Assembly (NCBI GenBank): GCA_961205875.1
Contig: OY540809.1
Location: forward strand, 28,780,267 to 28,844,266
Reading direction: 5' to 3'
Origin: Sialis fuliginosa
Lineage: Eukaryota > Arthropoda > Insecta > Megaloptera > Sialidae
DNA length: 64,000 nucleotides
Shown here: positions 12,203 through 23,969 of the stretch, in pieces
Layout: each line of letters starts with the position of its first letter
How positions within the stretch are numbered: the stretch's first letter is position 1
Notes under the pieces: generated by a model
Databases searched by the model: none
Told to the model about the DNA's origin: nothing
The model's input: the letters and a program-made list of their open reading frames with translations, nothing else
Translations under genes and position numbers: made by a program

Positions 12203-12206
12203 ACTG
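12203..12206 (-). other. Splice acceptor within the 5' UTR of the lov-like gene
   Basis: The minus strand reads ATTTTCTTTCAG|TGACATAAAC, a pyrimidine-rich acceptor about 84 bases before the start codon. In-frame stops lie between it and the ATG. It implies that the first exon(s) and promoter lie further upstream at higher coordinates. Confidence 0.55.
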
Positions 12207-12457
12207 AAAGAAAATAAAAATACGATTATTTAATGCAAAGGTAAAATAAATACAATTATAAAATTCTAACAATAAGAAATGTTTTAATAGAAAACTAAAA
12301 GAAATCAGAATATACAATATTTTTATACTGAACAGAATTAACCCTTTTGTTAAGTTTTTTTTTTAACTAACGTGAGATACATAAGTGAAATGTATACCTT
12401 TCTCGCCATATAACACAAAAACTCATATATACGTCTTTTGTTTATTGGACCCAAATA

Positions 12458-13211
12458 CAGGGCCGGATTAACAACGTAGCAGGAGTAGCAAATGCTACGG
12501 GCCCCGCGTCTCTGGGGGCCCCGCGACTTTGTGGAAAAATATCTCTTATTGGACTTACCACTTACCGTCCAATGGTTGATACGGGGTGTCCAAATCTACA
12601 ATAATTAATAATTTAAATTTACGGATTCCGATCTCGATTCGATTTAATCGAAAAATCGATTTTTGAAGCTTCGATCTTTGATTTTTTTAATCGATTTTTC
12701 TAAATTTGCTCAAATCAAATCAAGAAAATTTTGTTTGTAAAAGTGGTGTTTTATTATACACACCTCAAAAAAATTAAAGGATAATTAAAAAAAAGCAAAA
12801 CAAAAAATTCAAATTTTCAAACAGTTATATTTCCGCGAAAATTAATTTAATTTAAGTGTTCCAAAGCACATTTAAAAGTTTGTGCTTTCTAATTTTTGAA
12901 TAAAAATTTCAACGAATTTTATCTTCCCTTTCCGTCCTTTGCCAAGGGTTAAAAGGGTTCAAAAAAATATCCCTTAATTTTTTATTAACTTATCAATTTT
13001 TTTAAGAATTGTATATTCTAAATCAAGTCAGTCAGCGGTGTGACGCTCGCTTAATGTGCAAAAAAAATCCTATTGACTTTTTTCGGGGGGAGTGGGTCAA
13101 GCTATCGATTTACTCCCCGAGTTCCCCCCCCCCCCCCCCCCCCCGACGCCACTGCCAAGGGCCTCTTTATAACATTTGCTACGGGCCCCGCGCTTGCTTA
13201 ATCCGGCCCTG
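12458..13211. mobile_element. Non-autonomous hAT element with 8-bp target duplication
   Basis: The ends are CAGGGCCGGATTAA and TTAATCCGGCCCTG. An exact 8-bp duplication CCCAAATA flanks both sides (12450-12457 and 13212-13219), the hallmark of hAT insertion. Subterminal GC-rich words (GGGCCCCGCG) occur near both ends. A 21-base C run lies at 13124-13144. There is no transposase frame. It sits about 250 bases upstream of the 5' UTR acceptor of the lov-like gene. Confidence 0.9.
13124..13144 (+). repeat. Homopolymer of 21 C
   Basis: An uninterrupted C run lies inside the right part of the hAT element. The length is likely to vary and to be prone to sequencing error. Confidence 0.9.
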
Positions 13212-13289
13212 CCCAAATATACGAAACGTATATGTACGTTCCTCGTAACGTTTTGTACAATGTCTATTAAATTTTTGCATCTGCGGTCG

Positions 13290-13440
13290 TATGTAGGGTT
13301 GCTAGGCCCAAAAATAGAAAAGCCGGACTCGGCATTATATTTGGCCGGATATTTAGCTGTAAAAGCCGGAAATACATTTTTCAAAGCCTGACATACTTTT
13401 TTAAAGCCGGTCATATATTTTGTTTAATAAAAAAACTGTT
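13290..13440. repeat. Degenerate AAAGCCGG-type short repeats
   Basis: The words AAAAGCCGGA, TGGCCGGATA, AAAGCCGGAA and AAAGCCGGTC recur at roughly 30-40 base spacing. A related GAAGCCGGTCAAATTTG lies near 14373. It is probably the edge of an older dispersed repeat that is now split by the mariner copy at 13648. Confidence 0.4.
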
Positions 13441-13730
13441 GGGTATTTTTAATTGTTTATTACTGATCAATCACAGTTTTATTACAAAATTACCTTGTTG
13501 TAACTAAAAATAAAAATGTAACAATCAATAATTAATCCTAGTCGTATACCTAATTTCTTATTTTATACGGTTGTTTTGGTCAATTATTAAAGGAATATCT
13601 GGCAAATATTTTCAAATATATTTTGTTTCGACAAAATGATAACTCGCACTACATGGACTGAGAAGTCTTTGGCCTAACAATGAAAAAATGTTTTTTTAAT
13701 GAAAAAACTCCTTTATTGTTTTTTTCATAA

Positions 13731-13958
13731 TGTTTTCTAGAGTAACTGCCTCATTAGGTCTTCCTGCACGTGGTACATCATTTGTGCTCGTACGGTCACG
13801 ACGAAACTCAGCAAACCAATATTTTATGGTTGAATTAGCTAGGGTAGATAATGTAGACATGCCGTAACACTTATCAAGCTATTCCTTTGTTTGGACGGTA
13901 TTTTCCCCATAAAAAAACAATTTTTAATCAAAACACGAAATTCACTTTTTTCCATCAT
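13731..13958 (-). pseudogene. N-terminal fragment of a mariner transposase
   Basis: It opens MMEKSEFRVLIKNCFFMGK and then needs a frame change to continue as TVQTKE, stop, LDKCYG. After that comes STIKYWFAEFRRDRTSTND and RAGRPNEAVTLENI. These match the paired helix-turn-helix DNA-binding region of mariner transposases (the WxAEFRxxRTS and GRP motifs). The DDD catalytic domain is absent. The frameshift and internal stop make it non-functional. Confidence 0.8.
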
Positions 13959-14065
13959 TAAAAAAATAACAAAAGTAGCGTCACATCGAAGGCTGTAACT
14001 TGAACAAGAGTACATACAAATTTTGACAGTATTCTAGTTAAGGTTGGTACTTAATGGGAAGCATA

Positions 14066-14116
14066 ATGCCATGTTTAGACCAAAGAAGAAAAAACACACA
14101 TCGTATTTAAAAACGA
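14066..14116 (+). repeat. End fragment of the ATGCCGTGTTTAGACC MITE family
   Basis: ATGCCATGTTTAGACCAAAG followed by AACACACATCGTATTTAAAAA matches one end and subterminal part of the family seen complete at 43456-43593 and 53542-53682. It lies inside the mariner remnant. Confidence 0.6.
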
Positions 14117-14185
14117 ATAAGGTTTATTGCTGTTGGTTTATTCGCCATCTGTATGTCAGGCCAAAGACTTTTCAGCCCATGTAGT

Positions 14186-15180
14186 ATACTACAGAAAAGT
14201 CAACCGAGTATCAATAGTTGTATCTTATCATTTGAATTCGCGAATTTCTGCAACCCTTAGTACTTCTAAGCATTTCAAGTAAATAACAATAAATTAAAAC
14301 AATTAATGAAACTTAATTTGAGTAGGTAAGTATTGTTCAAAATTAAAATATTTATCCAATAGAAATATTTGAAGAAGCCGGTCAAATTTGACAACTAATG
14401 ACATTTATTTTAATTATATGTATACAGACATAAAGTACCCCAAAGTTGCATGCCATAACTCGAAAACGTCCGCTAGTCGAAGAATGCTAAATTTTAAAGA
14501 GATGTAATACCGAAGCAAACGCCGCAACTCCGGAGTTTAGTGGTAATTGTATTGTATGTATGTAAACACGAAGCAACGTAAGTTGAAGAGCCGTAACTCA
14601 GAGTAGTACTATACTTTACTATATTGTATACACATAATTTAAATATTATAAAAAATATTTATATTACAAACTTATCTAAACTTTCAGTTCGCGAATTCAG
14701 AATAAACAATTTTTAACGGCTTTTTGAGGGAAAAGGGTTGCTCGCCACTTTTAAGCGTAGTTGTATAAACTTAATATTATAACTTTTCATAACTAGAAAA
14801 AAAAATTGTTTATAAAATTAAGACAATAAAAATTGCACATAATAGTAAATAATACAAAAGAATATTTTTAAAAGTTTTGATAATAAATAAAAAATCTGTC
14901 AGTATGCCGTCGCGCTGTTAATACATTTTAAATATTTTATAATACGACGGCAATGATGCCACGAACCTCGGCGGTTAAATAAGTTTATAGACACATTTTA
15001 TAAAGTATATTTATGAAACTGACTAGAACTTGAAACTACTATATTTATAGATTTTATATTAAATTGGTCCGCAGGTACATATATAATATTATTATGTATG
15101 CATATTGACATAATGAAATACTGATTTACATAGAATACATTTACGTTTTTCTTACACTGTTATATTGTATCAATCCTAAC
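14186..15180. other. AT-rich non-coding DNA
   Basis: There is no recognisable gene. A stretch at about 14440-14610 is less AT-rich (ACTCGAAAACGTCCGC, GCCGCAACTCCGGAG), but it has no open frame or paired ends that I can define. Confidence 0.5.
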
Positions 15181-15490
15181 CAGTGCCGGATTAAGCCAGC
15201 GCGGGACCCGTAGCAAATGTTATAAAAAGGCTCTTGGCAGTGGCGTCACTAGGAGGCAGAGGGTGATACCCAGATAGTGTCACCTCCCCAAAAATTAGTG
15301 CAAGCTTTTGAATGAGATTTGGATCATGCAAATCTAATAATTAATAATTTTTCGCGGAGATATAACTGTTTGAAAATTTGATTTTTTTTGCTTTTTTTAA
15401 TTATCTCTTAATTTTTTTGGAGTGTATAATAAAACACCGCTTTTACAGACAAACTTTTCTCAATTTAAATTTAACCAAAATGAAATAATT
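15181..15490 (-). mobile_element. Truncated hAT element, relative of 12458-13211
   Basis: It starts CAGTGCCGGATTAAGCCAGC and matches the reverse complement of the right half of the element at 12458-13211, including GTAGCAAATGTTATAAA, CTTGGCAGTGGCGTC and GTATAATAAAACACC. Similarity fades near 15490 and no opposite terminus is present, so one end has been lost. Confidence 0.75.
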
Positions 15491-15506
15491 TTTACGAATA
15501 CCAATA

Positions 15507-15921
15507 CAGCAATACTCCGACTTGCGCTAATTCGAATTTACGCAGTTTCTGATCTTTCCCTCCCGTTTCGCCTTACTAATCGCGCGACTCAAAATTTTGG
15601 AAAACATAAACTCTAACGAAGATAAGATATTAACGTGCTACGAAGAAATTTTGCGAGAAAAGAATAAATCATTGTATCGTCAGACGAGTTTGTTATAGAT
15701 TTTATAAAGCCTACATTGAAATAGCTTTGTCTTATGTAACTCATCTATTTTGATATTATTTGTAATATGTCGAAAAAAACTACAACATATTTTTCTTCTA
15801 TATGTACTAGTTTTTTAGTTTGCCCTTGGTCCTAATTAAATAAAATTTATATGCAAAGATGTACCGTGACTTACGCGGTTTCCGTCGATCCCACCTGTCA
15901 CGTAATTTCGGGGTATTACTG
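15507..15921. mobile_element. MITE with CAGYAATACYCCGA ends
   Basis: The left end CAGCAATACTCCGACTTGCG is mirrored by CAGTAATACCCCGAAATTACG from the right. Subterminal TTACGCAGTTTC and GAAACCGCGTAAG also pair. The left side is preceded by TA. The ends resemble those of pogo/Tigger-type elements, but there is no transposase, so the class is tentative. Confidence 0.6.
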
Positions 15922-16023
15922 TTCTAATACAAACATTTTGAGGATAGAGCCCAGGCTAGGTTATTTGATAATATATACACTTTTACATGTTTTAGATATA
16001 AACTAACAATAAGTCTTATTTTA

Positions 16024-16185
16024 ATACACGCATAAAAATGTTTACTTAAAGCAAAATAAAAGAGAAACAATGATATACCTAGTTGGATTAAGATTTTATT
16101 CTAATATTAAGATAATATTGTTTTCTTTATTATTGAAACTAAGGATTGTCTTGGTCCAATGCATTTTTTTCGGTGTACAAACTTG
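16024..16185 (+). repeat. Dispersed repeat, partner of 47940-48125
   Basis: ACACGCATAAAAATGTTTAC and the following TTAAAGCAAA, plus AAGGATTGTCTTGG...GCATTTTTTTCGGTGTAC, match a block at 47940-48125 in the same order with indels. No termini or frame were recognised. Confidence 0.5.
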
Positions 16186-16501
16186 ACGTTATTTTGCCTC
16201 AGCGCCGCTCTAACAAAATAATATTTAGCTTCAGTAAAAATAAAATGTTCTTATTATTTTATGCAGAAATTTGTTTAATTATTATAATTACCACAATCAG
16301 ATATGTGCCTATAATAAAGATGCATATAAGTAGTTATAAGTTCAACCTTTGTAAAGTAACTTTATGCAGTGTAACTTTAATTAATAATTAACAAGTGTTA
16401 TGTTATTTAGTAGTATCTTATGTTTACAATATGTTAGAAAATAACTGAAATTTTACATATTGTTAATAAGATAGTAATATCTCTGTATATGCATATCTAA
16501 A

Positions 16502-17074
16502 TAAGGTACGGGTACCAGTTATGGCCGCTATAAGAGCAAGGTTAACTGTTTTTGTGATTGACGGGCTTCTTTTTTGGAATTCTCATGAACTCATATTACT
16601 AATAAAACAAGGAACTCTTTATTTAATCAATTTAATTACCAAAGTCCGCAAATAGAGTTTTTTTTTTTAAATTAAAGCCTTTTATTCTGTTTATGTTTTT
16701 TCTCTAGTAATGGATAAAGTAAAACCAGTAATGAGCACGCAGTGTTGGACACTTGCTAATGATTATAAAATGATAAGTACTACGACACAAAAGATATAAA
16801 AGAAAGAATCGTCAAAATTGAAACAATGTAAAGCAGTTGCTATGATAATATAATAATTAATAAATAAATCATACTAATATTTAGTTTAAATGTCCACCAT
16901 TCTGACACCTATTGGTCGATTGTCATCAAATCACGCTGTAAGGCAGTTAAATGTATATAGATTAATCTTTAGAAAGGGTAGTAAGCAAATATCAACAGAT
17001 ATTACTAATTCAGTACATTTAATTAAAAAATAGCCATTACAGAGGTTATATCGAAGACTGGTGCTAGTACCTTA
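16502..17074 (+). mobile_element. MITE family A, copy 1 (AAGGTACTGGCACCAGTCTTGG ends)
   Basis: It is bounded by TAAGGTACGGGTACCAGTTA and GACTGGTGCTAGTACCTTA. The interior carries family landmarks: GATTACAAAATGATAAGTAC-like, ACTACGACACAAAAG, GTTTAAATGTCCACCATT and TTGGTCGATTGTCATCAAAT. Four relatives lie at 28223, 33590, 43713 and 44806. TA borders suggest a TA target. No coding frame is present. Confidence 0.85.
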
Positions 17075-18085
17075 TAAAGTTTATGTCTGTACAATGTAAA
17101 TATTTTGGACTTTTTTAGCCAGTGAGACAATATTTTTGATAGTTTTTAAGATTTTCCATCTGACTCTTTGTCCGTTTGTTCCGAATATATTTGAAAACTA
17201 CTGAACTAATTTTGATGAGACTACCACTGTTAAAATGCTTAAGAATTAATGTAGACTAGATTTATTTAAAATAGGAGAATGGCGTGATGGTTACAACGGA
17301 ATAATTGTTAGGTAAGTAATAAAAATAATTAATAAAAGTAATGTAAATATCAATGAGTTGATTTTCTAAAACGTGAAAAATCTAAAACTTTTGGTAAATA
17401 ATCGTTAGAACTTTAAAACCATGATGTATACGTTAATAAATAAATGAGGTGCGAGCGATTAAAGTTCTCTATGTAATTAATACGTCATAGTAAAATTTTT
17501 ATTTATAAGATTATCGTTAAACCGTAATGGTACGGCGTCATGCAATAGAGTTTGCACAGAATTTTATTTTGTTGAATAAAACGAAAGTAACGATATTACA
17601 TATCAGTATTAATACATGCAAGGGGGAGCTAGTAATTATATATCTATTTTAAAATTTTTCATGAGAGAATTAGTTTCTTACATATAATAATAATAATTTT
17701 ATTTCATGAACTTTACAGTATAAAATAAGTCACATATTAATTACAAAAATAATTAATAAAAATAATAATTACATTTAAAAAAATAAAAATAATAAATAAA
17801 GTTTTTAAACACGGTGTATTTATACAATTTTATGTTTTAAATTCATTTAATGTGTAATAGCACAGTATTATTTTAATTGTTTTTTATATGTATTTTATTA
17901 TAAATATTAATAATAGAATTTAACGGGCCTTTTTGTATGACCGTCAATGAGTGTTGTGTTATAGTTAAATTATTTTTGTTTCTGGTTTCATAACCGTGGG
18001 AAGGTAAATTATTTGAAAAAAGATTGAAATGTTTTGTTGATAAATAATGAACATTCTAGAATATATAAATCAAAAATTGTAAGTA
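17075..18085. other. AT-rich non-coding DNA with a retroposon-like tail
   Basis: Around 17155-17235, CTTTGTCCGTTTGTTCCG and CTACTGAACTAATTTTGATG resemble the tails of dispersed repeats found near 37900 and 61400. The rest is AT-rich and uninformative. Confidence 0.4.
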
Positions 18086-18289
18086 CACTGTTAAAAATTT
18101 TTGTAAATTTACTACATTTTTACTAAGCAGTTGCTTTGTAAAATTACAAACTCTCGTATTGTATTGGAATTTTCAAACGCATTCGTAGTAATATTGCAAT
18201 TTGTAATAACAAGAGTACTAAGCAGGTTGCAATTTTACAAATTTTTTGTATTCGTCAGAAACTTGTTGTAATTTTACCATTCAAAGTTG

Positions 18290-19170
18290 TAGAATTAAAT
18301 CTAAAGTTTTGTAAAATTTCCATACATATTCGGAATTTAATTTTACCACAATTATCTGTAAAATTACTAACCAAAATTTGCAATTACAATCTCAAGAAGT
18401 GATTGGAAATTTACAAATCATTATTTATTTTTTCAAATTCTGTTTGCATTTTTACAAAAATTCATTCAAGTCATGAGCGCTATGTATTTTTACAAGTCTT
18501 GTTTGTAATTTTAAGTCTAAAACTTTGTAAAATTTCTACACATATTCGGAATTTAATTTTACCACATTTATCTGTAAAATTACTAACCAAAATTTGCAAT
18601 TACAATCTCAAGAAGTGATTGGAAATTTACAAATTATTATTTATTTTTTCAAATTCTGTTTGCATTTTTACAAAAATTCATTCAAGTCATGAGCGCTATG
18701 TATTTTTACAATTCTTATTTGTAATTTCAAGTCTAAAACTTTGTAAAATTTCTACACATATTCGGATTTTGATTTTACCAAGATTAATAGTAAAATTACT
18801 AACCGAAACTTGCAGTTACAATTACAGGAAATTTACAAATCATTACTTTTTTTTTGAAAATTCTGTTTGCATTTTTACAAAATTTCTTTCAAGTCATGAG
18901 CGCTATGTATTTTTACAATTCTTGTTTGTAATTTCAAGTCTAAAATTTTCTAAAATTTCTATACCTATTTGTAGTCTAATCTTACTACAGTTATCAAAAA
19001 AATGACTAACTGAAATACGTAATCCAAATTGCAAAAAGTGATTGAAAAATTGTAAAACTTTAATTACTTTAGATTTGTTTATATTTTTACTAGTGTCTCT
19101 TACAATCATATAGTTTTATGTAATCTTCTAATTCTGCTGTGTAGTTTCAAGTATAAAACTTGGTATATTT
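18290..19170 (+). repeat. 216-bp tandem repeat array, left subterminal
   Basis: Near-identical units begin around 18403 and 18619, each with TGGAAATTTACAAAT, GTTTGCATTTTTACAAAA and TCATGAGCGCTATGTATT. A third more diverged unit begins around 18827, and degraded copies lie on both sides. The repeated open frames here (for example EIYKxLFIFSNSVCIFTKIH) are a by-product of repetition and not genes. Confidence 0.85.
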
Positions 19171-19702
19171 ATTTTGCATTTTTATAAAATTGTGACTTAT
19201 GCAGATTTAAAATTTAATTTGAATGCAGTTCTAAGTAAAATTAGTAGCAAACATTTATACTTGAATTGCAAGTATGAAGTATAGATTATAAAAAAATATT
19301 TTTTTTTTATTAAAATGTTTTAATATACATGTTGTTTCTGAATATGAAATATGTTAGTTTTATAAAAAAAACCTCATAGAATCGATCAAGTGTATAAAAA
19401 AAATTGTGAAAGAACCGAATTATTCACTGTGGTAAAAAATAGTGATAAAATTTAATTGTAAGTGTAATAGGGTATGTTCAAATCTGCATATCAACATTTT
19501 TTATATTTAAAAGTAAGTAAATCTTTGCTAATTATTATTTATGAATTATATATAAACTGGTCAAAATGCCTAAAACAACCTTTATAAATGCTCCATATGC
19601 CGGTGTAAAACAACCTTTAATTTTATTCGAATTTGCAAGTCCCGACCAGCATAGAAAAAATCATTGTTGCGTTTCTTTTGACATGCCGACACAAGTATAG
19701 AA

Positions 19703-21510
19703 CAGTGATTCTCAAAGTGTGGGTCGCGACTCCTAGGAAGGTCGCAGAAAAATTGATGACATAAACCGAGTTTAGTAAGCAAACAATTCTTTTTTACTTG
19801 GTGTGAAAACAGTGTCCACTATTCGCTGAATTAACAATGACAGTTCTCTTGCCATTTGCAACCAACTTATTTATAGGCGAGCGGATTATCGAGTCTAGCT
19901 CGCTTAGAAATGACAATAACCGACCAATCGACGTTCTAGTGGCTAAAAATGATTTTATTAAATTCTTTATATTTTTCTGAGAAAAAACATCTATATACAT
20001 GATATTTTTTTATGCGGTCCTTCAATAGGTACACACATTTTTTTGTTTAATAAATCTAAATCTGCATTAAAAAATCTGAAAAAATTATGTAAGCTTCATT
20101 GGATTAAAATGAACATTTTTTGTCTCATAAACTTTTTTTTAAAATCAATTGTTTTGAAGATAAAAAATATTTATACTTTAAAAATAGCGAAAAATTCGTA
20201 TATTTGTGATTTTTTTTCTCGGAAACTAATTGTTCAATCAAAATAAATCAAAAACAAAAAGAATCAGCCAACTTTGAACTATAACTATATTTTTTTTCAT
20301 TTTGATCATTACTGTAATTAAATGTAAAAACTTCATTAGAGCCGAACTCACTCTTTGCGCCGTAAATAGATACCATGGCTGGCTACAACATTCATTTAAT
20401 AATAATTGAAATATTTAAATACTGGGATGAATGCATCAATAAAAACACTTTAGAATATTTTTATTGCACATTTATTTGTCACGATTATTTTCTTTATTAT
20501 AATATTATACTTATCAGAACATCTACAAAAAATATTTCTGTTCTTGTTGCGGAAAATTTCCTTGTACAGCTAAAACATGCTCTTGTTTGGATTTAGATTT
20601 AAAATGTTGTTCAGTTTGTAGATGTTTTGATAAGTGTAACAATAAAGAAAATAATTGTAACAAATAAATATGCAATAAAAATATTCTAAAGTGTTTTTAT
20701 TGAAACTTTCATCCCAGTATTTAAATATTTCAATTATTAAACGAAAATTGTAGCCAGCCATGGTATCGATTTACGGCGCAAGGAGTGAGTTCGGCTCTAA
20801 TGAAGTTTTTACATTTAATTACAGTAATAATCAAAATGAAAAAAAATCTAATTATAGTTTAAAGTTGGCTGATTCTTTTTGTTTATGTTTTATTCTGATT
20901 GAACAATTAGTTACCGAGAAAAAAATTCACAAATATACGAATTTTTCGCTATTTTTAAAGTTAAAATATTTTTTATCTTCAAAACTATAGCTTTAAAAAA
21001 AAAGTTTATGAGACAAAAAATGTTTATTTTAATCCAATGAAGCTTACATAATTTTTTCAGATTTTTTAATGCAGATTTAGATTTATTAAACAAAAAAATG
21101 TGTGTACCTATTGAAGGACCGCATAAAAAAATATCATGTATATAGATGTTTTTTCTCAGAAAAATATAAAGAATTTAATAAAATCATTTTTAGCCACTAG
21201 AACGTCGATTGGTTGGTTAGTGTACTCGAAATAGCTGTAATCCGCTCGCCCTATTATACGAAATGGTATTTTCAGTACTGACCAACATCAAAACAAAGCC
21301 GCGCTCACTCATCACATTAAATTTAATTTAAAATATTTTAAGTAAACTCAATTAGTTAGTTAAGTTAATGTCGAAAAATATACAAATAATATTTTGTTCA
21401 AAGATGTACTCGAGATAAGTTATTAACTTGTTATTAATTATTATTGATATTAAATTTCGCTATTAATCACAATTATGAGTGATTCAATTCAAAAAGTTTG
21501 AGAAATACTG
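19703..21510. mobile_element. Foldback hAT element with 8-bp target duplication, nested
   Basis: The ends CAGTGATTCTCAAAGTGTGG and CAGTATTTCTCAAACTTTTT (from the right) are typical of hAT. GTATAGAA is duplicated exactly at 19695-19702 and 21511-21518. Inside, 19861-20570 and 20600-21272 are long inverted arms. Matching blocks include CCAATCGACGTTCTAGTGGC, TATGCGGTCCTTCAATAGGT and TGTAAGCTTCATTGGATT with their complements. The open frames in each arm (for example MFNKSKSALKNLKKLCKLHW) are mirror copies of one another and have no known domain. There is no transposase. It lies inside the 18086-24443 element and is therefore younger. Confidence 0.9.
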
Positions 21511-22000
21511 GTATAGAACATAGTTTCATGTGAACGCGCTGGCGGAAGGGGTAAATTTTGTTACATTTTATTTTCTCACGATGCTAAGCTACTGCGTATG
21601 AGCAATAATACGATTTTTGAACAGTCGTTATTAAAAATTTGTTGTGTAAAGATTGATGCTGCTACAAGTGATTTGTTATAATTCTGTTGTTTAATCCAAT
21701 AATTGTTTTTAACGTTTATTGAATATATATCTGTTATAATTCAGGTAACTTTTTCACCTACTTACATCTTTAAGCTGTAGCCATTTGTCTAAACAAATGA
21801 TTTTTATTTTTGGAGTTAAAATTTTAAGGCAAAAGAAATATTTTCTTGTTTCAAATAATTTTTTTCCAAAACTAAGATTTTAATATTTGAAATGTGTAAT
21901 CAAATTTTGATAAGTGTTTTAAAATTTCACGACAAATAAGTATAACTTCTAACGCGTGTACATAAGTACACATACCCACTTTTTGTTTTGTTTTTTATAG

Positions 22001-23401
22001 ACATGGATCATAAATATCGTCTTATATTATATTATATTATATATACATGGCTTCATTTTGAAGAAGATTCTGATAAGGTATATTGCAAATATATGCCAGG
22101 CCTGCTTGATGATCCAAATGTATGCGAAGAACTGCAAGAAATGGTGAAAAATTTAGAACCACCCAAATCTACATAGCCAACATTTCTAGTGGATATTCGC
22201 GGAAGTGCTCGTAAGTAATGATATGTTATTTTAAAATAAATTCTTTACCACAATATTAATTTTTTTACATTTTATTAATTTTTTATGAGCAAAAAAAATA
22301 TTTTGACATATTATTAGTCAATTTTTTAGATACTTATAAAGAAGCTGAAAATAAAATCGTTGAGTTAGAAACAAAACCATATGTATACTCGACAGCAAAT
22401 GAATCTGCAAAAAAAAGCAGATACTGATAAGAAGGCTCTGAAGCGCAAATTTGTTGCAAAGAATAAAGAGCTCATTAACAAACAATTTAGTCAAGCAGCA
22501 TTGAAATGGACAGACGATCTTGGTATAAAAATTCGTAAGTAGTTTTAATTTTTTTTGGTAAAATTTTTTGTTATAAATATGCAACAAATATATTTTTTTT
22601 AATGTTAGATTCATCTAATCCTAAAAGTCAACACACAAAAAGAAAAAAATTGAATTCTAAATCGATTTCAATCCCAAATTGTCACCCATCTGATGACACT
22701 GACATTAAGTCAACTTCAACGAAATTTTCCAGTGATGAAGACAACACTAACGGATTAGATCCAAACAATATATTAAATCCAAAAAGGATTGTAAAAAAAA
22801 AAACGCTGAAGAAAAACTCGAGACCAGTGCAAATCAACCAATGACAATAGGTAAAAACATACATCGTTTTTTTTTTCTTTAATGTGTATTGGAAACGTGA
22901 TTTTTTTTGTTACAGAAGATCTGCATCAATTCATATCGAGCTGTTTTGTAAGCATCGGCAAACGTTTGTCAAATTTAGGAAGTCAATTAACCAATTATTC
23001 AACCAGATTACAAAGCCTTGAAAATGTCATTGAAAAACTTCATAATTCAACAAGCATTTTGAGTGACGAAATCAGTAACTCTGAGAGTGAATTTGACATG
23101 ATTCTTCCACTACAAAATGAAGAAAGTTTTATTAAATTTAATGATAAAATTAAAAATGATGTTGATTTAAAAAAAAAATTGGTAAGTAATCACAAATAAA
23201 ATTATTATTTTTTTATATAAGCCCTATTTTATATAATTCGTTTATAAGACATGAATAATAATTTTCTTTTTTTAGATTTACAAATTGTTATGCTAAATAA
23301 ACAAGACAGTAGATATAACCAAGAATATTGGAAAGATACTCCGTGCCTACATTACTCGTGATTTGGCAATTAATTATGTGGCAATCAAAACGTCAGAATA
23401 A
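22001..23401 (+). pseudogene. Decayed five-exon gene, DUF4806-like, carried by the CACTG element
   Basis: Exon-like blocks with good GT-AG borders are 22001-22210, 22330-22534, 22609-22850, 22916-23181 and 23276-23401. They read in order: TWLHFEEDSDKVYCKYMPG...PTFLVDIRGSA; HTYKEAENKIVELE...KRKFVAKNKELINKQF; a Ser/Asn/Lys-rich part; IGKRLSNLGSQL...LQSLENVIEKLH; MILPLQNEESFIKFNDKI; and VDITKNIGKILRAYITRDLA ending INYVAIKTSE. The LPL..EE...F..K...D...KKKL block plus the ITKNIGKIL...A tail resembles DUF4806, a family common in arthropod and cnidarian repeats. Damage: an in-frame TAG at 22174, an extra A in the run near 22410, another likely slip in the A run near 22800, and a TAA in exon 5. Function is unknown. 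Confidence 0.6.
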
Positions 23402-23969
23402 TCTTCAAAAAAAATTTAAAATTTGTGTTAGCATTAAATTATGTTATTATTTTCATAATATAAATTATTGATAACACTGTTATAATTAATGACATATGTT
23501 TAATTGTTAATTAAATAATTAATAAATTAATATTTAATAAATATTTTATATTTAACACTAAAATACGCTGTTGTAGCATTCATTGATTTAACAATTTTTT
23601 TCAGTAAAATTACAGTCTGATATTGAAATAAAGCTATGCAAGTTATATCCCGATGCATAGTAATATTGCAACGAGCGGTTTGTATTTTTTTCAAATTGAC
23701 TTGATGTAAGTTGGGTAGTAAAAATTCAATACTGCAACAAATAGTTTGTAATTTTTCGAAACTAAATTGGTATTAATTGGGTTGAAAAATTACGATATAT
23801 GGTTGTAAAATTACTAAATGTATTTAATCTAATTTGTTTAGTAAAATTCCGACTATTGTATTGTAATATTACTAAACAATTTTTTAATAAAGGTTAGTAA
23901 TATTGCAACAAATAGTTTGTAATTTTTCTAAACTAAATTGGTATAAATTGTCTAGTATAATTACAATAA

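Larger units (their letters stand above)
13648..14185 (-). mobile_element. Internally deleted mariner-like element
   Basis: The terminal repeats are ACTACATGGACTGAGAAGTC on the left and ACTACATGGGCTGAAAAGTC read from the right, followed by TTTGGCCT on both sides. The minus strand retains only the N-terminal part of a mariner transposase (13731-13958). The length (538 bases) is well under half that of an intact mariner, so most of the catalytic region is missing. A fragment of another MITE family is embedded at 14066-14116. Confidence 0.8.

Noticed and set aside
18403-19005. Open frames starting MEIYKxLFIFSNSVCIF, resembling a repeat protein
   Set aside because: The periodicity equals the 216-bp DNA repeat and the sequence is low-complexity AT-rich DNA in a transposon end.
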